Numbered from the stretch's first letter, positions 8,684 through 16,906 are shown. The stretch is 64,000 bases of DNA from Prevotella sp. (GCA_023666665.1 JAMPBN010000001.1:793844-857843), one strand, 5' to 3'. Program-made: numbers and translations. The notes: generated by a model from the letters alone, not told the origin.

Positions 8684-9529
8684 TCAGCAGTGCTTGAAGC
8701 TCATATCGAGACCTTTGACCGAGTGGGTCAGTGCGCCGACGCTGATGAAGTCAACGCTGGTTTCGCCATAGGCGCGGAGGGTGTCGATGGTGATGCCACC
8801 GCTCGACTCTATTTCCGTAGCACCGTTTATGCGTTTAACGGCCTCGGCAGTGCGTTCGGGCGTGAAGTTGTCGAGCATTATGCGGTCAACCCCGGCAGCA
8901 AGCGCTTGGTCAATTTCGGCGGTGTTGCGCACTTCCACTTCGATTTTCAAGTCGCGGCCGGTGCGCTTGCAATATTCCTTGGCGGCGCTGACGGCCTTGT
9001 CGATTCCGCCGGCAAAGTCCACGTGGTTATCCTTAATGAGAATCATATCAAAAAGGCCGATGCGATGGTTGCCGCCGCCGCCGATTTTAACGGCTTCCTT
9101 GTCGAGCAGACGCATTCCGGGTTCGGTCTTGCGAGTATCGATAACTTTGGCTTTCAATCCTTTGAGTTGCTCCTGATAGCGGCGGGTGGTTGTGGCGATG
9201 CCGCTCATTCGCTGCATAATGTTAAGCATAATGCGCTCAGTTTGGAGCAGCGACTGCACCCTACCCTCCACTTCAAAGGCGATGTTGCCGGGCTTCACTT
9301 CGGCACCGTCGTGGATAAACACCGTCATTTTCAGCTCGGGGTCAAATTTTTGGAACACCTTGCGGGCAATTTCCACTCCGGCCAAGATGCCGGGTTCTTT
9401 GATGAGGAGATGCTGCTTGCCGCGGGCGTCGGCGGGTATGGTTGAGAGTGTGGTGTGGTCACCGTCGCCTACATCTTCGGCAAATGCCAGCGTAAGCAAA
9501 TCGTCAATAAGTTCGTCGCGAGTTTTCAT
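8684..9529 (-). CDS. nadC: Nicotinate-nucleotide pyrophosphorylase (quinolinate phosphoribosyltransferase)
   Basis: A 281-aa enzyme of de novo NAD synthesis that converts quinolinate and PRPP to nicotinate mononucleotide, CO2 and pyrophosphate. Visible signatures: LAFAEDVGDGDHTT at the N-terminus, QTERIMLNIMQRMSGIAT, VIDTRKTEPGMRLLDKEAV with the substrate-binding Arg/Lys residues, GGGGNHRIGLFDMILIKDNH, the EVEVRN strand, IMLDNFTPE and the C-terminal ESSGGITIDTLR. Length is normal. Divergent from rlmH across a short palindromic promoter region. No nadA or nadB adjacent. Confidence 0.97.
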   Translation of the reverse strand: MKTRDELIDDLLTLAFAEDVGDGDHTTLSTIPADARGKQHLLIKEPGILAGVEIARKVFQKFDPELKMTVFIHDGAEVKPGNIAFEVEGRVQSLLQTERIMLNIMQRMSGIATTTRRYQEQLKGLKAKVIDTRKTEPGMRLLDKEAVKIGGGGNHRIGLFDMILIKDNHVDFAGGIDKAVSAAKEYCKRTGRDLKIEVEVRNTAEIDQALAAGVDRIMLDNFTPERTAEAVKRINGATEIESSGGITIDTLRAYGETSVDFISVGALTHSVKGLDMSFKHC

Positions 9530-9543
9530 ATCATATTTTTTAT

Positions 9544-9562
9544 TAACTTTGCGGCAAAGTTA
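9544..9562. promoter_or_regulatory. Palindromic divergent -7 boxes for nadC and rlmH
   Basis: TAACTTTG on the plus strand (9544-9551) and TAACTTTG on the minus strand (9562-9555) form a 19-bp palindrome with a 3-nt centre. Each fits the TAnnTTTG consensus, the minus one for nadC (start 9529) and the plus one for rlmH (start 9622). The two polymerase sites overlap, so simultaneous use is unlikely. Confidence 0.75.
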
Positions 9563-9588
9563 AAAATTTTTGCATTCTTATACAACTC

Positions 9589-9621
9589 AATTACTAATTA
9601 CTAATTGCTAATTACTAATTA
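9589..9621 (+). repeat. 7-nt periodic array in the rlmH leader
   Basis: Four consecutive heptads (AATTACT, AATTACT, AATTGCT, AATTACT) and a partial fifth run straight into the rlmH start codon. Confidence 0.8.
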
Positions 9622-10089
9622 ATGAAACTTCTGCTGATTGCCGTTGGCAAAACAAATACAGACTACGTAAGCCGGGGCATCAACGACTATTTAAGCCGCT
9701 TGAGCCACTATATCCCGGTAGCGACCAAAATAATTGCCGACGTGAGGAAATCCCCAACCCCGCAGAAACAAAAAGAACTCGAAGGGGAAGCGATACTCGC
9801 CACTCTCCTCCCCTCCGACCGCGTAATACTCCTCGACGAGAACGGCCGCGAATATACCTCGCGGCAATTCGCGGCCTACTGTGAGCGGCTGCAGGCTTCG
9901 GGTGCCAAGCGTGTGGTTTTCATAGTCGGAGGCCCCTACGGCTTCTCGCCCGCAGTTTATGAGCGAGCCGACGGACAGGTAAGCCTCTCGAAAATGACGT
10001 TTAATCACGAAATGGTAAGGCTCTTTTTTGCCGAACAGCTATATCGCGCCCAAACCATACTCCGAGGCGAACCATATCACCACGATTAG
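9622..10089 (+). CDS. rlmH: 23S rRNA (pseudouridine1915-N3)-methyltransferase
   Basis: A 155-aa SPOUT-family methyltransferase acting on helix 69 of 23S rRNA in the assembled ribosome. Clear motifs: the N-terminal KLLLIAVGKT strand, VILLDENGREYTSRQFA, VVFIVGGPYGF forming the trefoil-knot SAM site, LSKMTFNHEMVRLFFAEQLYRA, and the C-terminal GEPYHHD. Length and all motifs are standard. The start is fixed by the conserved N-terminus. Confidence 0.97.
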   Translation: MKLLLIAVGKTNTDYVSRGINDYLSRLSHYIPVATKIIADVRKSPTPQKQKELEGEAILATLLPSDRVILLDENGREYTSRQFAAYCERLQASGAKRVVFIVGGPYGFSPAVYERADGQVSLSKMTFNHEMVRLFFAEQLYRAQTILRGEPYHHD

Positions 10090-10092
10090 TTG

Positions 10093-10148
10093 GGCATTAG
10101 GCATTAGGCATTAGGCAATGGGCAATGGGCAATGGGAGTTAGGAGTTG
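10093..10148. repeat. Array of eight 7-nt repeats after rlmH
   Basis: In strict register: GGCATTA three times, GGCAATG three times, GGAGTTA, GGAGTTG. The stop codon of the minus-strand small membrane protein (10139-10141) lies inside the array. Each heptad begins with GG on the plus strand, so the strand could in principle form two-tier G-quadruplexes. Confidence 0.85.
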
Positions 10149-10327
10149 GGCTTGATGCCGTCGAGACAAAACATTGCGGCGGCGATGCCGGCAAAGAAGC
10201 CGATGGGACTCATCGTTGCAAGCGACACGGCGGCAACCGTGCCTCCGGCCACTACGCCAAGGAAGTTTAATACGTAAGCTGCAGTGAGGTTCTTTTCGTT
10301 TTGCTGAAGGGTAGTCAAGTTTGTCAT
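10139..10327 (-). CDS. Small hypothetical membrane protein (62 aa, or 70 aa from an upstream ATG)
   Basis: The product begins MTNLTTLQQNEKNL and has two hydrophobic stretches separated by a short Ser/Pro-Ile-Gly turn (about residues 17-36 and 39-54), suggesting a helical hairpin in the inner membrane. I do not recognise the family. The -7 box TAATTTTG at 10356-10363 is only four bases before the upstream ATG (10351), so the internal ATG at 10327 gives a more usual leader; a leaderless 70-aa product is the alternative. The 3' end lies in a heptad array. Confidence 0.6.
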   Translation of the reverse strand: MTNLTTLQQNEKNLTAAYVLNFLGVVAGGTVAAVSLATMSPIGFFAGIAAAMFCLDGIKPNS

Positions 10328-10355
10328 ATCGGTAATTTTTTTGGTTTTCATACCG

Positions 10356-10363
10356 CAAAATTA
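10356..10363 (-). promoter_or_regulatory. -7 element in front of the small membrane protein
   Basis: The minus strand reads TAATTTTG. With a start site a few bases downstream, the mRNA would begin at or next to the ATG at 10351. Confidence 0.55.
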
Positions 10364-10412
10364 CCCGCCGTCTGAGCAAAATTCTTGCCCACCTTCATTA
10401 ATTTTTGTTAAG

Positions 10413-11609
10413 TTATTGCAGATCTTGGGGGAGGCGGTAGGCAAAGATGTTGAGCACGAGGAGATTTATGGCAAGTGCAATGAATACCCACGCTGTGGAA
10501 TGGAGAATATTGCCCATACCAACAAGCGGCGAAACTATTGCGCCGACCACGTAGCCAACCAAGCCGAGAATGGCCGAAGCCTCGCCGGCGTGTTGACGAC
10601 CCTCGTTCATTGCAAGGGTATTCGATGCGGTGAAAATCATTCCCATACCAAAAAGCATTCCTACCATCAAAGCCTCGAAGAGCCAAAAATTATGTATGTG
10701 CCACAGCGCATATGCCTGAGCGCCGACCGCGATGACAACGATTAGCGTGGCCACCCGGGCTGCGAGCTTCAGCGTCTTGAAACGGAGCGCAAGCATTGAC
10801 CCGGCAGCAGCAAAGAGCGAGTTGATACCGACAATGAGTCCGTAGCCGGTCTGTGAATACCCATAATGTTCCTGAAGGATAAACGGCGTGGCGGAGATGT
10901 AAGCAAACAGCATACCCAGCGCAACGCCCTTAAAGCAGCTGTGAATCATAAACGGTCGGTTTTTCAGCAAAACCTTAAAGCCGCCAAACGACCTCCACAA
11001 ACTCCCCTGAGTCCTGCGCTGCGTCGGGAGCGACTCTTTCATTTTCGGAGCAAGACACAGAACGATTACTGCAAACGCGGTAAGGCAGACAAAGATTCCG
11101 CGCCATCCCCACGTGTCGGCAACCACACCGCCCAACACCGGCGCACTCGCCGGGGCAAAGCCGTTGATAGCACCTACCAGCGCCATAATCTTGGCTAACT
11201 GACGACCGCCAAACAGGTCGGCGGGGATAGTGCGCGCAAGGAAGTAACCGCCGCTGACTCCCAGCCCCTGAAAGAAACGACACCATATAAAGAAATGTAT
11301 CGTCGGAGAGAAAATGCTGATTACGGCGGCAATGACAAACACCGCTATTGAGGCCACCAACACCGGCTTGCGGCCATATTTGTCGCTCACCGGGCCGAGG
11401 ATTATCTGCCCCAGACCCAGGCCGCACATTCCGGCGGTCAGACCCATCTGCACCGTCGGCACCGAGCAGTCGAAGAAGTGGCGCATTGCCGGCAGGGCCG
11501 GGGTGAACATATCGTTAACAAACGAGCCCAGCGCGCTCAGCAACACCAGGTAAAAAACCAAAAAGCCATAACCGCGCAACGAAGCGGAAGTTGAAACAGA
11601 GTTTTGCAT
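10413..11609 (-). CDS. Bcr/CflA-family multidrug efflux MFS transporter
   Basis: A 398-aa protein with twelve predicted membrane spans. The N-terminal half shows DMFTPALPAM and the major-facilitator loop 2-3 motif (GPVSDKYGRKPV), both typical of Bcr/CflA drug-proton antiporters. Other marks are ARTIPADLFG in helix 5 and FAPASAPVLGG, similar to motif C of the antiporter group. Drug specificity cannot be inferred. The start codon sits in the loop of a strong hairpin (11581-11632), so translation may be controlled. It is downstream of the C10 protease gene but separated by 55 bp. Confidence 0.9.
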   Translation of the reverse strand: MQNSVSTSASLRGYGFLVFYLVLLSALGSFVNDMFTPALPAMRHFFDCSVPTVQMGLTAGMCGLGLGQIILGPVSDKYGRKPVLVASIAVFVIAAVISIFSPTIHFFIWCRFFQGLGVSGGYFLARTIPADLFGGRQLAKIMALVGAINGFAPASAPVLGGVVADTWGWRGIFVCLTAFAVIVLCLAPKMKESLPTQRRTQGSLWRSFGGFKVLLKNRPFMIHSCFKGVALGMLFAYISATPFILQEHYGYSQTGYGLIVGINSLFAAAGSMLALRFKTLKLAARVATLIVVIAVGAQAYALWHIHNFWLFEALMVGMLFGMGMIFTASNTLAMNEGRQHAGEASAILGLVGYVVGAIVSPLVGMGNILHSTAWVFIALAINLLVLNIFAYRLPQDLQ

Positions 11610-11632
11610 ACTCTATTAACAACTTCCGCTTC
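11581..11632 (-). promoter_or_regulatory. Nested hairpin presenting the MFS start codon in its loop
   Basis: A perfect 13-bp stem (11581-11593 with 11620-11632) encloses a 5-bp stem (11598-11602 with 11610-11614). The 7-nt apical loop contains the ATG (11607-11609). One arm is leader, the other covers codons 6-10. A weak -7-like TAACTTTT at 11635-11642 would place the mRNA 5' end close to the outer arm. Confidence 0.7.
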
Positions 11633-11664
11633 AGAAAAGTTAGAATTGGGGGTTAGGGGGCTGC

Positions 11665-14600
11665 TTACCGCCTCATCAACTTGCCATTGACAATATACAG
11701 TCCGCGGCCGGGGTTGGCAACTCGGCGACCCTGAATGTCGTAGATTTCAGCCGAGCCGTCTTCAATCTCCATTTCGAGGATGCCGTCTTTTTCGGAAACG
11801 TTAACCAGGGCACTGGCATACAGCTTGGAACCATCGGCAACGGTAGCTGTAATTACTGTCTTGCCGACTGCGACGGCATAAACATCGCCATCCTTGCTGA
11901 CGATGGCAACGTTCTCTTTTGACGAGGTCCATTCGAGTTCAACGTTCGATGCGCTCTCGGGAGTGAACACCGGCGTGAACTTACCCCATTCACCCACCGC
12001 AAGGGTCAGCGACTTGGGGTCGAGTTTAATGGAGGCTACGGTCGAGTTGACTTTAACGGAGCACGTAGCCGGATTTTCATTGCCGTCAACGTAGACTGCA
12101 ATTACGGCTTCGCCGGTGGATTTGGCCGTTACCAGACCATTGTTGTCAACTTGGGCAACGTCGGGGTTGTAGCTTGTCCAGGTCAAGCCGAGGTTGGAAG
12201 CCGGAGTGAGGGTCGCTTTGAGCCGGGCGGTTTCGCCGATTCTCAGGTTCAAATCTTTTTGGTCGAGCGAAACTGTCACCTCATCGATTACGGTAACCTT
12301 GACGGTTTTCTTCACTTCGGGTTTGCTGCACTCAACGCTGAGAGTTGCAGTGCCGGGGGCTATGCCGCGCAGCAGGATGTCGCCGTTTTCGGAATACTCA
12401 ACCTGCAGGGTTTGAATATCGGCGGTCATTATCGAAACGAGTTCGGGGTCGTAGTGCTGAGTGTCGGTAATCGGGGTGAATTTAACTGCGTGGCCGGCCA
12501 TTACGGAGATTTCAGCAGGGACATCAAATGATGAGAGTTCGCCGTAGAGGTAACCATCGGTATGGAATACGGCGGCAAAATTATCGTAAGCAGCGGTGGA
12601 GCAGAAGAACTTGGCGCCGGGGCGGATGCCGTAGAACGGAATCAGCGAGCTGACAAAGGGAGGATTGCTACCCAGGAAGGTAACCTTGCGTAACCCGGCG
12701 CATCCGCGCAGAGAGTTCAGCTCCATTGATTGCATGGAAGCGGGCACGGTCAGTTCTTGCAGTGCAAAGCGGTTGGTCAGCGCTTCTTTGGCAATAGCCG
12801 TCACGGCATATAAGTCGACTTGAGCCGGAATGGTCAGCACTTCGGGCAATGTCTCTGCCGCGCCGACAATGGTTGCCGTCTTGGCAGCGGCATCAACCTG
12901 ATAATAGAGGCCGTCTTTTTCAAGGCAGGCAGTAAGAGTAGCCGAATAGCTGAGAGGAGTGCCATATTCGTCGGCGAAGAAAATCACATATGAGCCGGCA
13001 GGGATTTCGGGAGTGAACGAGAAGTCATCGCCTTTGACCCAGTCATAACTGTTGGCCTCGGTGGTCGCGGTGCCGACTTTCTGACGCCAAACCGGGGGAT
13101 TAACCTGATCCGGGTTGGCAATCACAAGATAGTAATCGACTTTTTGGTCCTTTCCGGTATAGCTCGTAAAGACCGTGGTGCCGGAAATGCTTGCTCCGGG
13201 GAGCAGAAGCGTGGGTTGCAGGTCTCCGGGTTTTCCACCATTGATACCCATAAGGCCTATGTTTACAGTTCCAGCCGGCGTTATGCCTTTGCCGCCGGTG
13301 GGGCGGCTGCCGTTCTTGACCTCAAAGCTGAGTTCAGCGCCGGGGAATATGAGGTCGGTGTAGCTGTCGCGATACACCTTGGCGGTGTATTTGCCTGCGG
13401 CTTTAATATCCAATCTGACATTAAATTCCTGAGCCTGACCTTTTGACACGTATGGATACGAAACCATGCTGCTCACCTGCGAGCCCTTGGCATCAAACAC
13501 ACGCAGCGAGATTTTTTCGTTCCAGTCATAGGAATTCAGATTCGCAATGGTGAAGTTGATGTAATTGTCGGCCTCGTTGGTGTACATATCGTTGACGTTC
13601 ATATTGCTGACGCTCACATCGTTGTTTTTGAAGTTGGCAAGAGCGTATGTACGCGTGCCGTTGGGGGCAACGGTGAGTTCCCAGTGGTCAACGTTGGGTT
13701 TGATGGCATTGCCTGAATAGTACACGGGCCAATAGCCCTCATATCCTTTCACGGCACAACCCACGTAAGCATCATATTTACCGGCAGGAACGGTGGTGCT
13801 CGAGAAGTTTGCACTAAAATTCCACATCACGTTACGCACTCCGAGAGTCTTGTATTCGGTGGGAGCCATAAAAATCTCGGCCGAGGGATTGTCTACGGGC
13901 TTTAGGATGAGGCCAAGACCTACTTCCGCACTCGTGCCCTTGCCTTCGGGGGTATTGAAGATCGTCCACATCATGCTGAAAGCATCTACGCTACCCTGGT
14001 TTTCAGGCAGGGAGAGTTCATTGCCATAAACAACGGCACACGGCTTGTTGGGAGTATCAAGAGTGGGTTTTACCGCATCGGGGGTAATAAAGAGACAGAT
14101 TGACTGACCGCAAGAATAGCTGTCTTCATTGAATCCGCCGGCCACGCCGGAAGCATACGGCAGTAAGGCGGAGAGGGCGAAATAGCCGTTATACAGTCCT
14201 CCCCAGCCCCAGTTGAAGTGAAAGAGGCCGTCGGAGGCGTAACCGTCGCACACGAATGCGTGCCCACCCTTGCCGGAACCGGAGTAGTAGATGGGTCGTC
14301 CGGCAGCAAGTTCATTATACACAATGGTTTCCCACTGCTGGGTAGTGTAACATTCGCGGCTGAGCAACGTGGAGCTCTCGTCATAGCCAAAATATTTCTT
14401 AATGTGAGAGGCATTGAGTGTTGCGCCCGAGGCACTTGCGGCGTAGCCCATATTAACGGCCATCCCGCAGGCAAGCATCAGCTCGGCAATTTCATCAATT
14501 TCAGCTTGCGGCGACCCATCTTTAATCACATCGGGCATCTTTGAAAAGTCGGGAACCCATTTTGTGAAATCATAAGAGAGTTTGGGTTCTACAACACCTT

Positions 14601-15174
14601 TGCACTCATAGCTGTTTGAGCCGGCTCCTTTGTAATATCCGATAGCCTTGATTACCTGAGCCATAGCGGTTGCCACGCAACCCGTAAGGGCGTGGTCTTT
14701 GGCATTGACCAAAGGTGTTTTGGCATTATACGGCCATAATTGATTCCACTCGGTAGTGCAGATTGGTTCAATTGCCGTCCACTGTTCGTAGAGCTGATGC
14801 AGTGTCGGGTCTGCTGCATCGTCTTCGGCCTTGGCGGCGGCAAGCTCTGCCTTGTAGAAGTCGAGCCACTCGCGCACGCTTTCATTTTCCGGGTCGAAAG
14901 TGCCGTTATCGGCAACGGCTAAGAGCGGACGCATACGGGTATCGCCCGATGCAATTATGAAGCCGCCGGCATTGGCACGGTCAAAAACATAGAGTTCCGA
15001 AGCATCGGTGCTATAAACGAGTTTCATTTCCGAGGGGTTGATGGCGCGGGCGCGTCGCGGACCGTCGGTTTTCAATGCGCGAGCAAGTGCTTGCTCGGCG
15101 GTAAGTTGTTCAGCAGCAGCGGGAATAATACTTCCCAGCGCGGCAACTGCAAGTAAAAGAATATGTTTTTTCAT
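11665..15174 (-). CDS. Secreted C10-family (streptopain-like) cysteine protease, 1169 aa
   Basis: Signal peptide residues 1-21 (MKKHILLLAVAALGSIIPAAA), then a Spi-type prodomain around 50-110 (VYVF..GGFIIASGD, PLLAVADNGTFD). Catalytic core: Cys166 in HALTGCVATAMAQ and His305 in GKGGHAFVCDGY, followed by FHFNWGWGG (319-326), the pattern of SpeB/interpain-like C10 peptidases. The remaining 800 residues are beta-rich modules, a short BspA-type leucine-rich segment (LQELTVPASM, LRGCAGLRKVTF), and two Big_2-type Ig-like repeats (LNLRIGETARL and LTLAVGEWGKF). The C-terminus (EIYDIQGRRVANPGRG, then YIVNGK) matches the tail of the other giant secreted proteins here. Probably extracellular or surface bound; substrates unknown. 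Confidence 0.92.
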   Translation of the reverse strand: MKKHILLLAVAALGSIIPAAAEQLTAEQALARALKTDGPRRARAINPSEMKLVYSTDASELYVFDRANAGGFIIASGDTRMRPLLAVADNGTFDPENESVREWLDFYKAELAAAKAEDDAADPTLHQLYEQWTAIEPICTTEWNQLWPYNAKTPLVNAKDHALTGCVATAMAQVIKAIGYYKGAGSNSYECKGVVEPKLSYDFTKWVPDFSKMPDVIKDGSPQAEIDEIAELMLACGMAVNMGYAASASGATLNASHIKKYFGYDESSTLLSRECYTTQQWETIVYNELAAGRPIYYSGSGKGGHAFVCDGYASDGLFHFNWGWGGLYNGYFALSALLPYASGVAGGFNEDSYSCGQSICLFITPDAVKPTLDTPNKPCAVVYGNELSLPENQGSVDAFSMMWTIFNTPEGKGTSAEVGLGLILKPVDNPSAEIFMAPTEYKTLGVRNVMWNFSANFSSTTVPAGKYDAYVGCAVKGYEGYWPVYYSGNAIKPNVDHWELTVAPNGTRTYALANFKNNDVSVSNMNVNDMYTNEADNYINFTIANLNSYDWNEKISLRVFDAKGSQVSSMVSYPYVSKGQAQEFNVRLDIKAAGKYTAKVYRDSYTDLIFPGAELSFEVKNGSRPTGGKGITPAGTVNIGLMGINGGKPGDLQPTLLLPGASISGTTVFTSYTGKDQKVDYYLVIANPDQVNPPVWRQKVGTATTEANSYDWVKGDDFSFTPEIPAGSYVIFFADEYGTPLSYSATLTACLEKDGLYYQVDAAAKTATIVGAAETLPEVLTIPAQVDLYAVTAIAKEALTNRFALQELTVPASMQSMELNSLRGCAGLRKVTFLGSNPPFVSSLIPFYGIRPGAKFFCSTAAYDNFAAVFHTDGYLYGELSSFDVPAEISVMAGHAVKFTPITDTQHYDPELVSIMTADIQTLQVEYSENGDILLRGIAPGTATLSVECSKPEVKKTVKVTVIDEVTVSLDQKDLNLRIGETARLKATLTPASNLGLTWTSYNPDVAQVDNNGLVTAKSTGEAVIAVYVDGNENPATCSVKVNSTVASIKLDPKSLTLAVGEWGKFTPVFTPESASNVELEWTSSKENVAIVSKDGDVYAVAVGKTVITATVADGSKLYASALVNVSEKDGILEMEIEDGSAEIYDIQGRRVANPGRGLYIVNGKLMRR

Positions 15175-15196
15175 GGAATGAATGGTTTAGTGACCG

Positions 15197-15227
15197 CAAA
15201 TATAATCTTTTTCCCCGATATGTCAAA
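15197..15227 (-). promoter_or_regulatory. Promoter of the C10 protease gene
   Basis: Minus strand TTTG (15227-15224), exactly 19 nt, TATATTTG (15204-15197). The start codon is about 22 nt downstream. Confidence 0.85.
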
Positions 15228-15312
15228 ATTTTGGGTGTTGGTCTATGGAGGTGGTAGCTTCCCGGCCGTCACAACTTTGAGGGTCGGTCAGATGTCGGTA
15301 GCTTATATATGA

Positions 15313-15355
15313 CATCGGAGTCGGTTGCATTTTGCTGCAACTGACTCCGCTGATG
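15313..15355 (-). terminator. Hairpin after rplT, probable terminator of the thrS-infC-rpmI-rplT operon
   Basis: Arms 15313-15329 and 15336-15355 pair over most of their length (GTTGCA/TGCAAC, GGAGTC/GACTCC, CATC/GATG) with a 6-nt loop. It lies 24 nt past the rplT stop. A U-run is not obvious on the minus strand, so termination efficiency is uncertain. Confidence 0.6.
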
Positions 15356-15379
15356 TTTTGTCGAGTTATTGGCTGGGGT

Positions 15380-15727
15380 TTAAGCTTTCACCTTGTCAAC
15401 AACGGCCTTGAAGGCTGCGGGGTTGTTGAGGGCGAGGTCGGCGAGGACCTTACGGTTGATTTCGATGCCGGCCTTGTGGATAAGACCCATGAGCTGGGAG
15501 TAGCTGAGACCTTCGGCACGAGCGGCAGCGTTGATACGCTGAATCCATAGTGCGCGGAAGTTGTGTTTTTTATCCTTACGGTCGCGATATGCGTATGTAA
15601 GACCTTTTTCCCAGGTATTTTTGGCTACGGTCCAGACGTTTTTACGTGCGCCATAGTAGCCGCGGGTGAGTTTCAGAATTTTTTTGCGACGTTCGCGTGA
15701 AGCGACGTGGTTCACTGATCTTGGCAT
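15380..15727 (-). CDS. rplT: 50S ribosomal protein L20
   Basis: A 115-aa protein with the basic N-terminal tail ([18 protein letters not shown]), [15 protein letters not shown] [28 protein letters not shown], and the [11 protein letters not shown] signature. It is an early 23S rRNA assembly protein. Last gene of the thrS-infC-rpmI-rplT cluster, an order conserved across bacteria. In Enterobacteria L20 represses this operon by binding its mRNA; the hairpins at 15758-15798 are a possible place for a similar control (inference). Confidence 0.98.
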   Translation of the reverse strand: MPRSVNHVASRERRKKILKLTRGYYGARKNVWTVAKNTWEKGLTYAYRDRKDKKHNFRALWIQRINAAARAEGLSYSQLMGLIHKAGIEINRKVLADLALNNPAAFKAVVDKVKA

Positions 15728-15757
15728 AGTTTATGCTTTGTTGGTGTTGTGGATGTC

Positions 15758-15798
15758 AGCGGCCTTGCATCAAGGCGCTTACCGGCTGTGCATCCGGT
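15758..15798 (-). other. Paired hairpins in the rpmI-rplT spacer
   Basis: A stem GCCTTG/CAAGGC (15762-15776, closed by AGC/GCT) has a CAT loop. A second stem ACCGG/CCGGT lies at 15780-15798. Both lie immediately upstream of rplT and could be a leader structure or an intra-operon processing site. Confidence 0.5.
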
Positions 15799-15839
15799 TA
15801 AAAAAAATGTGTTGATTAACTCTAAATATTATCAGGCGA

Positions 15840-16037
15840 TTACTTAAGACCGAGAAGTTTTTTAACGCTCTTTTCGTCTACACCGGCTACGAGACCGCTG
15901 TGGGTGAGGTTACGCTTTTGTTTGGTGGTCTTTTTGGTGAGAATGTGGCTCTTGAAAGCGTGCTTTCTCTTGATTTTTCCTGAGCCGGTAAGGGCGAACC
16001 TCTTTTTGGTACCGGCGTTAGTCTTAATCTTAGGCAT
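15840..16037 (-). CDS. rpmI: 50S ribosomal protein L35
   Basis: A 65-aa basic protein starting [24 protein letters not shown], with [13 protein letters not shown] and the C-terminal SVKKLLGLK, the complete family pattern. It follows infC and precedes rplT on the same strand. Confidence 0.98.
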   Translation of the reverse strand: MPKIKTNAGTKKRFALTGSGKIKRKHAFKSHILTKKTTKQKRNLTHSGLVAGVDEKSVKKLLGLK

Positions 16038-16071
16038 TTTGTTTTGATTATTAATGAATTAAAAAAATGTA

Positions 16072-16101
16072 AATGTCGGAATGTGTAATGTCGGAATGTG
16101 T
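16072..16101. repeat. Tandem 15-nt repeat between infC and rpmI
   Basis: Two perfect copies of AATGTCGGAATGTGT lie head to tail. Almost the same words occur in 8-nt register at 26804-26851. Confidence 0.8.
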
Positions 16102-16112
16102 TGTCTGCTACC

Positions 16113-16709
16113 TTATTTCTTTTTGGGGGAGAGCATTATAATCATGCGTTTGCCTTCGAGCAGGGGCATTTGCTCAACCTTGCCGTAGTCTTCGAGGTCG
16201 TTGGCAAATCGGAGCAGAAGAACTTCGCCCTGTTCTTTGAAGAGGATTGAACGACCTTTGAAGAACACGTAGGCCTTGACCTTGGCGCCTTCTTGCAAGA
16301 ATCCGATGGCGTGTTTGAGCTTGAAGTTGTAGTCGTGGTCGTCGGTTTGCGGTCCGAAACGAATCTCCTTAACCACTACCTTAACAGCCTTGGCTTTCTG
16401 TTCCTTTTGGTGCTTTTTCTGCTGATAGAGGAACTTTTGGTAGTCAAGAATCTTGCATACCGGAGGCTCGGCGTTGGGGGAGATTTCCACCAGGTCGAGT
16501 TCAAGCTCATCGGCGAGCTTGAGAGCTTGCTGAATGGGGTAAATTGCTTGCTCCACATTATCGCCGACGAGTCGTACCTCAGTAGCGCGAATGCGGTCGT
16601 TGATAGCGTGTTGTTCCTTGCTCTGCGGGCCGTTGGGGCGGCGGGGAGCATTGTTGGCGGCGGGACGTGGGGCCGCAGGTTTGGGTCTGTAGACCGGTTT
16701 TTTTGCCAT
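16113..16709 (-). CDS. infC: Translation initiation factor IF-3
   Basis: A 198-aa protein. After a Pro/Ala/Arg-rich N-terminal extension of about 30 residues, the N-domain has [18 protein letters not shown] and [26 protein letters not shown]. The C-domain has [30 protein letters not shown] and [14 protein letters not shown]. It binds the 30S subunit and enforces start-codon and initiator tRNA selection. The ATG at 16709 is supported by the [10 protein letters not shown] opening. It lies downstream of thrS with an unusual hairpin-rich spacer. Confidence 0.97.
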   Translation of the reverse strand: MAKKPVYRPKPAAPRPAANNAPRRPNGPQSKEQHAINDRIRATEVRLVGDNVEQAIYPIQQALKLADELELDLVEISPNAEPPVCKILDYQKFLYQQKKHQKEQKAKAVKVVVKEIRFGPQTDDHDYNFKLKHAIGFLQEGAKVKAYVFFKGRSILFKEQGEVLLLRFANDLEDYGKVEQMPLLEGKRMIIMLSPKKK

Positions 16710-16720
16710 TCAGTCTTTAT

Positions 16721-16842
16721 GCGGGCAAGCCCGCAGGTTAAGGGTTAATGGGGCTTCGCCCCGGGTTAAGGGTTAAGGCGGCTTCGCCGCAGGTTAAGGT
16801 TTAGCGGGGCTTGCGCCCCGGTTTAGTGCGGGCAGTGCCCGC
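16721..16842 (-). repeat. Array of five GC-rich hairpins separated by 7-nt repeats, thrS-infC spacer
   Basis: Perfect small hairpins at 16721-16734, 16750-16762, 16778-16790, 16805-16820 and 16828-16842 have 5-6 bp stems and 2-4 nt loops. Each stem has a different sequence yet is perfectly complementary. They are joined by GGTTAAG-type heptads. The heptad pattern continues to 16910, with CACCTTT-like units around the thrS stop codon (16907-16909). Confidence 0.85.
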
Positions 16843-16906
16843 GGTTTAGAGGGTTTAGAAGTTTAAGCGGCTTAAGGTAATATCTTCACCTTTCACCATT
16901 CACTCA

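Noticed and set aside
9563..9621. Riboswitch-like structure before rlmH
   Set aside because: The region is AT-rich heptads without stable pairing.
10093..10148. Possible CRISPR array (tandem direct repeats)
   Set aside because: Units are 7 nt with no spacers, and no cas gene is present; the same holds for all heptad and octad arrays.
15313..15355. Reading the rplT downstream hairpin as an L20-binding pseudoknot
   Set aside because: It lies after the gene, not before it, and no pseudoknot pairing partner is evident.
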